Source of the DNA: Bacteroidales bacterium | Lineage (GTDB): Bacteria; Bacteroidota; Bacteroidia; Bacteroidales; F082 | Direction of reading: 5' to 3' | DNA length: 42,128 bases | Assembly (NCBI GenBank): GCA_016285355.1 | Contig: JAEEQP010000031.1 | Span: 1 to 42,128, forward strand | Shown: positions 7,903 to 15,575 of the stretch, piece after piece | Position numbering within the stretch: position 1 is the stretch's first letter | How the letters are laid out: every line of letters starts with the position of its first letter | Translations under genes and position numbers: made by a program | The notes under the pieces: generated by a model | The model's input: only the letters and a program-made list of their open reading frames with translations | Database searches by the model: none | Told to the model about the DNA's origin: nothing

Positions 7903-7918
7903 ATGTCGTTCACGATGC
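7903..7918 (-). promoter_or_regulatory. Candidate operator 1, downstream of the -7 box
   Basis: Minus strand GCATCGTGAACGACAT. It abuts the -7 box and covers the expected transcription start. It shares an 18-nt string (one ambiguous base) with the site before the peroxidase at 4400. Confidence 0.5.
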
Positions 7919-7947
7919 AAAAATACAACTTTATTTTTATATCGCAA
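7918..7947 (-). promoter_or_regulatory. Promoter of the redox operon (TTG-N19-TATTTTTG)
   Basis: -7 box TATTTTTG at 7918-7925 and a TTG -33 box at 7945-7947 with a 19-bp spacer, the standard Bacteroidota arrangement. The start codon at 7892 is 26 bp after the -7 box. Confidence 0.6.
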
Positions 7948-7954
7948 GCGATAT
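7939..7954. promoter_or_regulatory. Candidate operator 2, overlapping the -33 box
   Basis: ATATCGC-AA-GCGATAT, a perfect 7-bp inverted repeat around two bases. On the minus strand it matches the other two sites as ATCG-N4-CGATATAAA. It covers the -33 TTG. Confidence 0.55.
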
Positions 7955-7970
7955 TTTGAAAAAAGTTGAA

Positions 7971-7996
7971 AAAAAAATCCGCAGCCCGAAAGCCAC
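7971..7996 (-). terminator. Weak terminator of the CrtI-like gene
   Basis: On the minus strand, GGTGGCTTTCGGGCTGCGGA followed by a run of nine T. It belongs to the dispersed terminator family but lacks a complete stem. Confidence 0.4.
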
Positions 7997-8030
7997 CTTA
8001 TTTAAAGCATCTGCCGACAAAACCAACCAT

Positions 8031-9548
8031 TCAGTGGCCAATAAACTCCACACCGAAATCCTTGCAAACGGTTTGGGCTGCGGTGCGTCCGCTTTGGGCC
8101 GCAGGGGGAAGGCCTCCTGAATAGGCCGTCCGTTGACCAGTGAAATACAGGCCTTTACGATAGCGTATGGGCGCATGGTACAAAGGGCTGAAAGGTGGCC
8201 AATCCGTCATGTAGCTTCCTTCGAAGGTGCCGCAGTAGCGCTCGTATGTAAGAGGTGTGGCCATATCCGTCACCGCTACAGCATCCCTGATTTCTGGAAT
8301 CACATCTCCGAGCACTTGCAAGAAATTCTCCATCACCTTATTCTTCTTGGCTTCGTAGCTGCCATCTTCTTTAGCCGCTTTCCAATAGGCGTATGTAGGG
8401 CCGTGAAGCAGGCAGGTGATGACGCTGCATCCTTCTGGGGCATACCCAGCCTCCATAGCATAGTTGTTCACGACAACCGTTTCGTAGGTGCGTCCAGCTG
8501 CATCCAACGGACGGGGCAACATGATTTGCATCGAACGAGGTCGGGAAGACAGGTCGACCTTGACCCCGACACCGAGGAACATGCATTGGGTTGTCTTGAG
8601 CCCCAAACGCATCTTCTTTGCCCAGCCATCCTGTAACGGCACGCGGAAGAGTGTGTCGATGGCACTTCGGGCATCGGCAGAAACAACCACAGCATTTGCC
8701 GTAATCGCTTCGTCTTTGGTACGAACCACCCAGTCTTTTTCTCCTTTGGAAATCTCTTCAACCAAGGTGTGATATCGAATTTCTCCCCCAAGACTCAGGA
8801 AAGTATCTGCCATATTCTGTGCCATACGCAGCGACCCGCCTTTCGGGTAGCCGCTGTCGCCTACGTGGAAAGTGCCGAGGGTATAGATGAGCGAAAGTGC
8901 ATTGATATCCGGCTCCACGATGGCTGCCAGCAGGGCCCTTATCCGCTTATTCTTGAATCTTTTGGCATAACCACGAGCCGACTGGGCCATCAAAAATGGA
9001 GTAATGAGAACTGCCGGCAACATTTTGACGTACTCTCCCATGGAGAACGGTCTGGGATATTTGACTTTAAGCCCTCTCAGGTCACCGATGGGCTGATGAA
9101 AATTCTTAAAACAGGCCAAGTGGAAACGGAGACGCCAAAGGGCTATCCGATCCCTGAGGCCTTTGATTTCCAGCCCATGCAGGTCTCTGAACAATGGCAT
9201 TGTGCCTTCGCGGTCCACCAATGTGTAAATGGGATTCTTGAAATAGACAGGGTTGTTTTCTTGAAGTGCACCTGTTTCTATCCATATCTGATGCAGAGGG
9301 ATTTCCTCTTTGGCACCTATGAGCCAATGGATACCGCCCTCAAAGGTATAACCCTTCCGTTTCCAACTGGTGGACACACCTCCTGGACCAGCAGTCTTTT
9401 CCAATATGAGAGTCTGGAAACCAGAGCGTTGCAGATACACTGCAGCAGTAAGCCCAGAGATGCCCGCACCGACTACAACAACTTTATTGGACGGAAATTG
9501 GTCCATATCGAGCGAAACCGTATTGTGGCAAATCGTGTAGGGTCTCAT
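8031..9548 (-). CDS. CrtI/phytoene-desaturase-like FAD-dependent oxidoreductase
   Basis: 505 residues from the ATG at 9548; the frame extends 11 codons further to a TTG, and another ATG (MDQFPSNK) at 9506 is possible. The N-terminal dinucleotide-binding motif VVVVGAGISGLTAAVYLQ (about 23-40) is followed by LEKTAGPGGVSTSWKRKGYTF, typical of the carotenoid desaturase/isomerase and retinol-saturase superfamily. The C-terminal FAD motif is GLYFTGQRTAYSGGLPPAAQSG. No phytoene synthase or other carotenoid gene is in the window, so a role in carotenoids is not supported; many anaerobic Bacteroidota carry such a gene with unknown substrate. It lies 48 bp after the CPBP protease gene on the same strand, perhaps co-transcribed. 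Confidence 0.85.
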   Translation of the reverse strand: MRPYTICHNTVSLDMDQFPSNKVVVVGAGISGLTAAVYLQRSGFQTLILEKTAGPGGVSTSWKRKGYTFEGGIHWLIGAKEEIPLHQIWIETGALQENNPVYFKNPIYTLVDREGTMPLFRDLHGLEIKGLRDRIALWRLRFHLACFKNFHQPIGDLRGLKVKYPRPFSMGEYVKMLPAVLITPFLMAQSARGYAKRFKNKRIRALLAAIVEPDINALSLIYTLGTFHVGDSGYPKGGSLRMAQNMADTFLSLGGEIRYHTLVEEISKGEKDWVVRTKDEAITANAVVVSADARSAIDTLFRVPLQDGWAKKMRLGLKTTQCMFLGVGVKVDLSSRPRSMQIMLPRPLDAAGRTYETVVVNNYAMEAGYAPEGCSVITCLLHGPTYAYWKAAKEDGSYEAKKNKVMENFLQVLGDVIPEIRDAVAVTDMATPLTYERYCGTFEGSYMTDWPPFSPLYHAPIRYRKGLYFTGQRTAYSGGLPPAAQSGRTAAQTVCKDFGVEFIGH

Positions 9549-9596
9549 GGTGGAGTATCGGATTAATTTGGTGAAGTACAAGCAAATGACAAAATA

Positions 9597-10511
9597 CTAA
9601 GAATCCAAACTGTTAATTTGGTGCTGGACGGCATTTGCTTTGCGCACAAAACAGTACCAAAACATCACCAATGCTCCTATTGTACATAATGTCGTTGGCA
9701 ACCAATGCAACATCCATGGTTCTTCAAGTTCGGCCAGTGAGGCACCATTCCGGAGAGCCACATAAGTAGAAATTGTAGCCACAGTATTGTTCAAGAAATG
9801 AAGCATCACATTAGGCACTACTGAGCGCGAGTACAAGAACACATAGCCCAACACAAGACCCATCACGAAGCGGACGAGGAAACCACTCATATCCAAATGC
9901 ATAAAACTGAAAACAAGGGCAGTGACCACAATGGCTATATGGTCATTTCTGAACCATTTGCCAAGCAGTTGCTGCAAACCTACACGGAAGAAAAGTTCCT
10001 CGCAAATGGCAGGCAATACAGCTAGTACCACTATCATTTTCAGTAGTCCAATAAATCCGGTATCTGCCGTTCCTTTGATGATTTTTAAGAACATTTGGTT
10101 ATATTCTTCGGACATAAGGGAGAACATTTGGCCAAAATTCCAGTGGTTATTCCACACACCGAGCCAGTCGACGAAGGGCATCAGTAGAGCGTATGTTGCC
10201 ACACCCGCCAAAGCCAACAGCCATTTGCGACTACTGAGGTCGTAGCTGTAAAACTCACGCTTGTCATCGCGGTAGAAGCATCTTGCTACAATCAAAACAG
10301 GCACTAAAAACAACAAAATACTTTGCAAAGTGAGTGTTGCCATTAATAACCTCGGGTTATCACCTAAAAGAGTGGTTTGTACAGGATTAACATCACCCTT
10401 ATTTATCACCACAGCGAGGACGACAATAAGCAATACCAATGGGATAAACATAACCACATGAGAACCAAACAGCACCAAAAGCTGTTTGAAAGGATGTGCG
10501 TTCTTATTCAT
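9597..10511 (-). CDS. CPBP family intramembrane metalloprotease
   Basis: 304 residues with about eight hydrophobic membrane segments. The CPBP (CAAX protease/Abi) motifs are all visible: Glu171-Glu172 and Arg176 in EELFFR, His205 in FSFMH, and His238 with Asn242 in HFLNN, which form the intramembrane glutamate/histidine site. Known relatives process prenylated proteins or bacteriocin-type peptides; the target here is unknown. It starts 34 bp after the lipoprotein gene stop and ends 48 bp before the CrtI-like start, consistent with a three-gene transcript from the promoter at 11368. Confidence 0.9.
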   Translation of the reverse strand: MNKNAHPFKQLLVLFGSHVVMFIPLVLLIVVLAVVINKGDVNPVQTTLLGDNPRLLMATLTLQSILLFLVPVLIVARCFYRDDKREFYSYDLSSRKWLLALAGVATYALLMPFVDWLGVWNNHWNFGQMFSLMSEEYNQMFLKIIKGTADTGFIGLLKMIVVLAVLPAICEELFFRVGLQQLLGKWFRNDHIAIVVTALVFSFMHLDMSGFLVRFVMGLVLGYVFLYSRSVVPNVMLHFLNNTVATISTYVALRNGASLAELEEPWMLHWLPTTLCTIGALVMFWYCFVRKANAVQHQINSLDS

Positions 10512-10545
10512 ATTACATCAAATTTAAAGTTACTTAAATACTAAA

Positions 10546-11337
10546 TTATTTCTTCTCGCTGACGGTCAGCACCACCATGTCACGACCAGCAGGCACGAGA
10601 GTCATGCCGAAACGAGTCAGCAATTCCTGTTGAATTTCTTCAATACCAAGTTGTTTGGTAGCAAAGTCACTGCTGACATCCAACCATTCCTCAGCGTTCA
10701 TCGAAGGATCCACCAGTACAGGAAGATGCCAAAAATAACGCAAGGCACTCACCACTGATGCCAACCTTTGTGGGCGCATACCGTTAATTTCATCCTCTAA
10801 ATCCTCATACATCCAACTGTTTTCAGTAACCCATTTTGTACGGTTGATGTTGGAACCCTTAAATTGAGAAGCATTAATATGAGCCTTTTGGTAAAGCATC
10901 GTGTCTGCCACCACTAATCTATAGGCAGGCTTTACAACCGTGTCACACTGCAAGCCGCCATAACGCACCATGTCGCGGAACAACACACGATAGTCAGGTA
11001 CAACAGCTTCATCATATTTAACCGAGAATGTGTACACATCTTTGCTTTGTATGAAGTCGAAGATGGTGTCATAAAAGGAGATAGCATTGGTACCCATTGC
11101 CCCAATAAGCATTTCTTGCGCTAACATAGGGCGAGTGTTTGAGCGGTAAACGAATTCCTTTACTTTTTCGTTGCGGTAAAAGTACTGTTTTGCACTCATG
11201 TTTTTGTACTTGAGCAATTTGGCCTCGTAGCTCGTTTGAGGTCTGTCGCCATCACCGCGATAAACGATTTTGTTGTCTGAACATGCGGCCAAAGTCATGA
11301 CAAAGGCCATAGCAATAAGAATAACATTGTGTTTCAT
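10546..11337 (-). CDS. Uncharacterised lipoprotein
   Basis: 263 residues from the ATG at 11337 (the longer frame adds 11 codons before the signal peptide). The signal peptide ends in a lipobox LAAC. The mature protein is soluble and probably membrane-tethered. The C-terminal third (ALRYFWHLPVLVDP, then IEEIQQELLTRFGMTLVPAG, then MVVLTV) weakly resembles DUF3738-type or short secretin/TonB-N-like domains, where a strand-helix-strand unit ends in a 'G..L.P....VLVV' pattern. I would not assign a function. It is the first gene of a likely transcript with the CPBP protease. Confidence 0.65.
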   Translation of the reverse strand: MKHNVILIAMAFVMTLAACSDNKIVYRGDGDRPQTSYEAKLLKYKNMSAKQYFYRNEKVKEFVYRSNTRPMLAQEMLIGAMGTNAISFYDTIFDFIQSKDVYTFSVKYDEAVVPDYRVLFRDMVRYGGLQCDTVVKPAYRLVVADTMLYQKAHINASQFKGSNINRTKWVTENSWMYEDLEDEINGMRPQRLASVVSALRYFWHLPVLVDPSMNAEEWLDVSSDFATKQLGIEEIQQELLTRFGMTLVPAGRDMVVLTVSEKK

Positions 11338-11367
11338 ACGCTTTTTTGAATTAAGTTGTTTGTGCCG

Positions 11368-11375
11368 CAAAACTA
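11368..11375 (-). promoter_or_regulatory. -7 promoter element (TAGTTTTG)
   Basis: CAAAACTA on the plus strand is a TAnnTTTG match 31 bp before the lipoprotein ATG. Confidence 0.5.
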
Positions 11376-11442
11376 TGAATTAAATACAATTTAACCAAAG
11401 CATTAATAAAAAAAATATCTTTGCAACTTCAAAATAAGCCAC

Positions 11443-11499
11443 GTTCGTTCGGATTTGCAATCCGAACGCATTGAATATCAGCATTTTTAATGCGAAACA
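11443..11499. repeat. Nested palindromic repeat, copy 1
   Basis: Starts GTTCGTTC. Contains the hairpin CGTTCGGATT-TGC-AATCCGAACG (11446-11468), then CGCATT...AATGCG (11467-11494). It is nearly identical over about 50 bp to the element at 28399-28458. Here it overlaps the 3' end of the patatin-glycosyltransferase gene, whose stop codon (11487-11489) and last two or three codons lie inside it, and it may act as that gene's terminator. Confidence 0.8.
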
Positions 11500-13586
11500 A
11501 GCACTCGACGCTTCGTCTCAACGAAAGTGCAGTAGTCTTCGTAAACATCCCGCACGACATCGTCCCAGTTGAGGTAGAGGTCGCGGCGGGCGGCGGCGGA
11601 GATGCGCTCGTAAGCCTCTGGATCGGCCATGATGTCTAAAATCATCCGCGCATAACTGTCCTCGTCTGGAGGGCAGACATAGCCGTTGACGCCAGGCGTG
11701 ACGGTGGCAGCCGTGCGGGCACCTTCCAAGAATACGGTGGGCGTACCCTGACAAGCCGCCTCAATCTGCACCAAAGAATTGGCATCGTAGAGCGACGGGA
11801 ACAGGAAAAGCTTAGCGCGGGAATAGAGTTTTTCCAGCATCTCCTTGCCTGTCAGGCCGCACATGACCACTTCTTCGGTCAGGCCCTGTTCTTGCACGAG
11901 GGTGGCGAGTTTTTCTTCATCCTGTCCCTTGCCGGCAAACAGCATCCTGAAGTTCTTCAGGCCCATCGCCTTGGCTTTCGCTAAGGCGCGGACGGTGAAG
12001 TCGATGTTTTTGATGAAATTGATTCGTCCCACGAAAAGGAAGACCGTAGCATCGGCGGGGATGCCGTAGGTTTCGTTGACTATCTGCGCGGCAGCAACAG
12101 AATCGGGTACAGGATGATGGTCGGTGGCGTTGAGGCGCACCTTACAAGGAGCGGTCAGGCCGTATTCTTGGACATAAAGGTCCTTGATGCCTCCATTCAC
12201 TGCCCAACATTCGTCGCAAGCGTTGAACACACGCATGATGGTGTCCATCGCTATGTCCATGGTCAGCTTGAGCTTGAGCGATTTCTCAAAATCCTGTTTG
12301 TACTGCGAATGTAGTGTTGCGACCACAGGAAGTTTATGTATTTTGGCATACAGGACTCCAGCCATACCAACCGCAAAAGGAGAATGGATATGGACGATGT
12401 CGATACCGCTCTTGATAAGCTGTGCCTCGAACCGTGGGTCCAAGGCAGGCGTGGGCAGGTCATAATCGTTTGTGATGAGCGATAGCGATGAGCACCGCAC
12501 AACCTGATACGGTAGTTTCTCATCCTCTTTGCGGTCAAAGCCTTTGGCCTTCGGGCAGAACACCACCACCTCGCAATATTGCACCAGTCGGCGGGCGTAG
12601 TTGTCCACCACTTTGATTACTCCGTCCACCATGGGATACCAAGTGTCGATGAAAAGTCCAACTTTCATGGGTAACTTCTCTTTTTTGGTGTTTTTACCTA
12701 TAGCTTTGATGGCCGTCATCCCCTTTTGTATGGTATTGTGGAACATTATTTCAGGGCTCTTTATGCTGTCCATCATGCGTCTTTTCTTGGGGAAGCTGAT
12801 GGTCTCCTTTGGTATAACACGCTGGTAACCATTTTCTTCCAAGGCTTTCACGGTGCTCTCATAGCCACGGAAAAACAGATCTTCAATCTTCGACATGTCG
12901 TAAGCCGTGCAACCGTATGTGTCAAGCTCAATGAGGAGGTCCGCTTGGGCTGTGTCAGCTGCCACGTTTGACAATATCGTCATCATAAACGATCGGTAAG
13001 CCACTGAGATGAGATTATCCTTGTATTTGTCCACTTCCAAATGGTTGAGGTTGAGTGCAATGACTTTCTCACATTTTTGTCGAATGGCCGACACAGGCAA
13101 GTTTTGGAATGCTCCGCCATCGATATAGTGGATTCCGTTGATGCATTTCGGTTGGAAAATGACCGGGATGGAGCATGAGGCCACTACACGAGGAGCGATT
13201 TCTCCTTTGGTGAATACTTTGGGTACACCATGTTCGATGTCGGATGCAACGATGAAAGTCGGTATGGGCAACTCTTCCAAACGGTTGTAAGGTAGCATTT
13301 TCTGGATGAGATCCGTCAACGGACGCGAATCAAACAATCCTCCTTTTGGCACGCTTGGAGTGACGATATCCTTGAAGAAGTTCAATCCCTGAAAGGTTTC
13401 AACCATTTGTTTTGGCGTGAAGCCTGATGCATAGAGCGTTGCCACAAGAGCACCCGCACTGGTGCCCGAAACTACGTCTGGTTGTATGCCGTACTCTTTC
13501 AGCGCCTGAAGCGCACCACAGTGGGCTGCAGCCTTGGCACCGCCACCACTGAAAGCGATGCCTAACGAATATTTCTTTGTTGCCAT
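11487..13586 (-). CDS. Patatin-like phospholipase / GT4 glycosyltransferase fusion
   Basis: 699 residues from the ATG at 13586 (the track-length frame begins at a TTG eight codons earlier). Residues 1 to about 265 form a patatin domain: oxyanion loop SGGGAKAAAH, nucleophile Ser43 in GTSAG, and Asp156 in the DGG motif, a complete Ser-Asp dyad for lipid acyl hydrolysis. After a basic linker (about 265-306), a second domain starts like a separate protein (MKVGLFIDTWYPMVDG, from 307). It is a GT4 glycosyltransferase with the nucleotide-sugar site FVGRINFIKN and the D-x7-E variant of the EX7E motif in YDANSLVQIEAA. The fold resembles diacylglycerol glucosyltransferases. No stop or frameshift lies between the domains. 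It follows the PlsC gene by 79 bp and has its own promoter at 13608-13615. Confidence 0.88.
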   Translation of the reverse strand: MATKKYSLGIAFSGGGAKAAAHCGALQALKEYGIQPDVVSGTSAGALVATLYASGFTPKQMVETFQGLNFFKDIVTPSVPKGGLFDSRPLTDLIQKMLPYNRLEELPIPTFIVASDIEHGVPKVFTKGEIAPRVVASCSIPVIFQPKCINGIHYIDGGAFQNLPVSAIRQKCEKVIALNLNHLEVDKYKDNLISVAYRSFMMTILSNVAADTAQADLLIELDTYGCTAYDMSKIEDLFFRGYESTVKALEENGYQRVIPKETISFPKKRRMMDSIKSPEIMFHNTIQKGMTAIKAIGKNTKKEKLPMKVGLFIDTWYPMVDGVIKVVDNYARRLVQYCEVVVFCPKAKGFDRKEDEKLPYQVVRCSSLSLITNDYDLPTPALDPRFEAQLIKSGIDIVHIHSPFAVGMAGVLYAKIHKLPVVATLHSQYKQDFEKSLKLKLTMDIAMDTIMRVFNACDECWAVNGGIKDLYVQEYGLTAPCKVRLNATDHHPVPDSVAAAQIVNETYGIPADATVFLFVGRINFIKNIDFTVRALAKAKAMGLKNFRMLFAGKGQDEEKLATLVQEQGLTEEVVMCGLTGKEMLEKLYSRAKLFLFPSLYDANSLVQIEAACQGTPTVFLEGARTAATVTPGVNGYVCPPDEDSYARMILDIMADPEAYERISAAARRDLYLNWDDVVRDVYEDYCTFVETKRRVLVSH

Positions 13587-13607
13587 TGTCGTTGGTTTTA
13601 GATATTG

Positions 13608-13615
13608 CAAAAATA
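13608..13615 (-). promoter_or_regulatory. -7 promoter element (TATTTTTG)
   Basis: CAAAAATA on the plus strand, 22 bp before the fusion-gene ATG. It supports starting at 13586 rather than at the upstream TTG. Confidence 0.55.
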
Positions 13616-13665
13616 AAAAAATAAGGATTACGAAATTTTATCAGTACCCGTTTCTTCTATCAAAA

Positions 13666-14286
13666 TCAAATCTTTTTCAACAACTCTTCCATCAGCTCTT
13701 TCATCTTTTGTTGCAACACTCCGGTTTGCTCGTTGATGTAATCAGAGTTCATGCCATTCGTGGGAGGCGCCAGGTGGAACGGAGGCGATACAATGAGGCG
13801 CGCACGCGGCCCGAAAATCTTAATCGGTCCGTCGATGTAAACCATCACAAGCGGAGCCTGTGATACGGCTGCAAGCATAGTCGCCCCTGGGTGGAAAGGA
13901 AGTTGCTTCCTGTGCTCGCCATGACGACCTTCAGGAAAAATAGCCACGCTCTCCTTGTCTTGTTGTATTGTCTTTATCGACTCGTGAATCCATGACAAGT
14001 CGGCGTTCTGTCGGTCGATTGGGATACAGTGGGTGTTACGTAGAAAGAAACCGAATCCCCGCTGCTCAAAACGATCCTTTGCAGCAAGATTATGGATTCT
14101 ATCCTTGCGGAATACTGTGGTCACCACTGGCCCATCGAGATGGCAGGTGTGATTGATGATAAGTAGGGAAGGGGCGTCAAGCCTGCGAGGGTGCTTCGGA
14201 GGTTCCACATAATACACCTTGGGCCTCAGAAGCACCTTCACCAGGAAAGCCGTCTGTCCTTCCACGATGTGAGTCGTTATCTTCAT
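13666..14286 (-). CDS. PlsC-type lysophospholipid acyltransferase
   Basis: 206 residues from the ATG at 14286 (the longest frame starts at a TTG nine codons earlier, right against the upstream stop). The acyltransferase motif HX4D is His46-Asp51 in NHTCHLD, and the phosphate-binding motif is FPEGRHGEH (from 117). The pattern matches 1-acyl-glycerol-3-phosphate acyltransferases, which add the second acyl chain to make phosphatidic acid at the membrane. No transmembrane helix is obvious, so it is likely peripheral. It follows another acyltransferase gene by 27 bp and belongs to the lipid cluster 11487-16281. The acyl acceptor may be an unusual lipid rather than lysophosphatidic acid. Confidence 0.85.
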   Translation of the reverse strand: MKITTHIVEGQTAFLVKVLLRPKVYYVEPPKHPRRLDAPSLLIINHTCHLDGPVVTTVFRKDRIHNLAAKDRFEQRGFGFFLRNTHCIPIDRQNADLSWIHESIKTIQQDKESVAIFPEGRHGEHRKQLPFHPGATMLAAVSQAPLVMVYIDGPIKIFGPRARLIVSPPFHLAPPTNGMNSDYINEQTGVLQQKMKELMEELLKKI

Positions 14287-14313
14287 ATCATTTACTATTA
14301 TTAGATTTAACAA

Positions 14314-15141
14314 TTACTTATTAGATTCAACAATACCATAAACCGATGAGCGCAGCATAGCGGCAAAGTCCGCCTCAGAAATACGCATCTGTTCTTTAAC
14401 GCTAATAACCTGGCCAATTCCTAGCTTGATCGTTTTGTCTTCTTTGTTGAGTATTTCGCGAGGCAACCACAATGTGCGTAGTCTCCAATTGATTAACCCG
14501 AGAAAATAAAACCAATTGGAATTCCGGTCGAAAAACCGTACAGGAACCACGGGGACTTTCAGATAACGGATTAATTCAACAGCAGGCTGTTGCCATTCAC
14601 GGTCGCGCACACAGAAATCCTTGAAGCTAAAGTCCGACACCGCCCCGGAGGGAAAGATTCCCAAGGGGTGTCCTTCGTTGATATGCTTAAGGGTTTTCCT
14701 CAAACCTTCAATACTTTCTTGCGATATTCCCTTAGTGGACTTGGTCTTGGGTACTACATAGATGAAGTTGTCATCGAGTGTCTTCGCTTTCGAAAGAAAC
14801 TTGTTGACCATCAGCTTGTAATCCTCACGAAAATGCCCAAATAGGTCGATGAGAAGTAGCCCGTCAAGCCCACCGTAAGGATGGTTGCTGATGGTGATGA
14901 AAGGGCCATTGAGTATCTCCGACGGCAAGTGCTCTAAGCCTTGTACCTCGTAATTCAAGTTCAAGTCTTTTAGGAAAGCACTGACAAACTCTTGGCCAGA
15001 AAGGTCTTCGTGTCGTCCATACCGTTCCGACAACTTGTCAACGCCCGTGATTCGCATCATCAAACGAGCCAATCCGTTGCCGAACTTGCCTTTGAATACA
15101 GGCGAGATGCCTTCCATATCTTCCATCGTAATCAACGCCAT
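14314..15141 (-). CDS. LPLAT-family acyltransferase (hemolysin-like, HX5D type)
   Basis: 275 residues from the ATG at 15141; a GTG one codon upstream is the longest start. The motif is NHPYGGLDG, His87 to Asp93, one residue longer than the HX4D of PlsC, as is usual in the 'putative hemolysin' branch of lysophospholipid acyltransferases. FPSGAVSDF replaces the FPEGTR block. Relatives in Bacteroidota make ornithine or glycine lipids, so the acceptor may be an amino lipid, but the N-acyltransferase partner is not seen here. The start codon overlaps the GtrA stop by one base (TGATG), indicating translational coupling. It is membrane-associated in role and has no signal peptide. Confidence 0.8.
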   Translation of the reverse strand: MALITMEDMEGISPVFKGKFGNGLARLMMRITGVDKLSERYGRHEDLSGQEFVSAFLKDLNLNYEVQGLEHLPSEILNGPFITISNHPYGGLDGLLLIDLFGHFREDYKLMVNKFLSKAKTLDDNFIYVVPKTKSTKGISQESIEGLRKTLKHINEGHPLGIFPSGAVSDFSFKDFCVRDREWQQPAVELIRYLKVPVVPVRFFDRNSNWFYFLGLINWRLRTLWLPREILNKEDKTIKLGIGQVISVKEQMRISEADFAAMLRSSVYGIVESNK

Positions 15142-15575
15142 CACTCAACCTTTCTTTTCTTGAAAATCACCAGGTCATCCATCATGAAATTGTAAGTCCC
15201 TGAAAAACAGAGAGCCAGCAGGTTGCAAATCACCACATCCCATTTCGTCAGTGCCTGAATCGACAGGAGCGCGCCCATCTTGATGAAGAAACCGCCTGTG
15301 CATGAGGCGTTATAGGCTCCGTAATGCCTGATGAACGACTTCCTCGAATGATGCGAGATGCGGTCTTTCCATGTCAGATAATAGGAGACAAGGAAGTTCG
15401 TGAATACTGCAAACTCGAATGAGATGATGGGCGAGATGATGACTTTGCCGACATAATTGTGAAACACGAAATGCGAGAACACCCATAGGACGAGCGTGTC
15501 CACGAGTGTGCCCAACAAATTGCCTGCGACGAACTTGGGGATGCGGTGCAATATCAACTCTTTGGCCTTAATCAT
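15141..15575 (-). CDS. GtrA family membrane protein
   Basis: 144 residues from the ATG at 15575. It has four hydrophobic segments in the GtrA arrangement (KFVAGNLLGTLVDTLVLW, then a strongly hydrophobic pair, then NFLVSYYLTWKDR and a C-terminal helix ending NFMMDDLVIFKKRK). GtrA proteins are proposed flippases or partners for undecaprenyl-linked sugars or lipid intermediates. The start overlaps the phosphatidyltransferase stop by 8 nt and its stop overlaps the next start by one base, so the three genes are read as a coupled unit. A likely role is moving or presenting the lipid made by the neighbours, inferred from context. Confidence 0.85.
   Translation of the reverse strand: MIKAKELILHRIPKFVAGNLLGTLVDTLVLWVFSHFVFHNYVGKVIISPIISFEFAVFTNFLVSYYLTWKDRISHHSRKSFIRHYGAYNASCTGGFFIKMGALLSIQALTKWDVVICNLLALCFSGTYNFMMDDLVIFKKRKVE

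Noticed and set aside
7939..7954. Reading the ATATCGC-AA-GCGATAT palindrome as a terminator
   Set aside because: The stem is short and AT-rich without a following T-run at the correct side, and it overlaps a promoter -33 box with matching sites elsewhere.
8031..9548. Carotenoid biosynthesis locus
   Set aside because: Only a CrtI-like oxidoreductase is present; no phytoene synthase, cyclase or prenyl synthase gene is adjacent.
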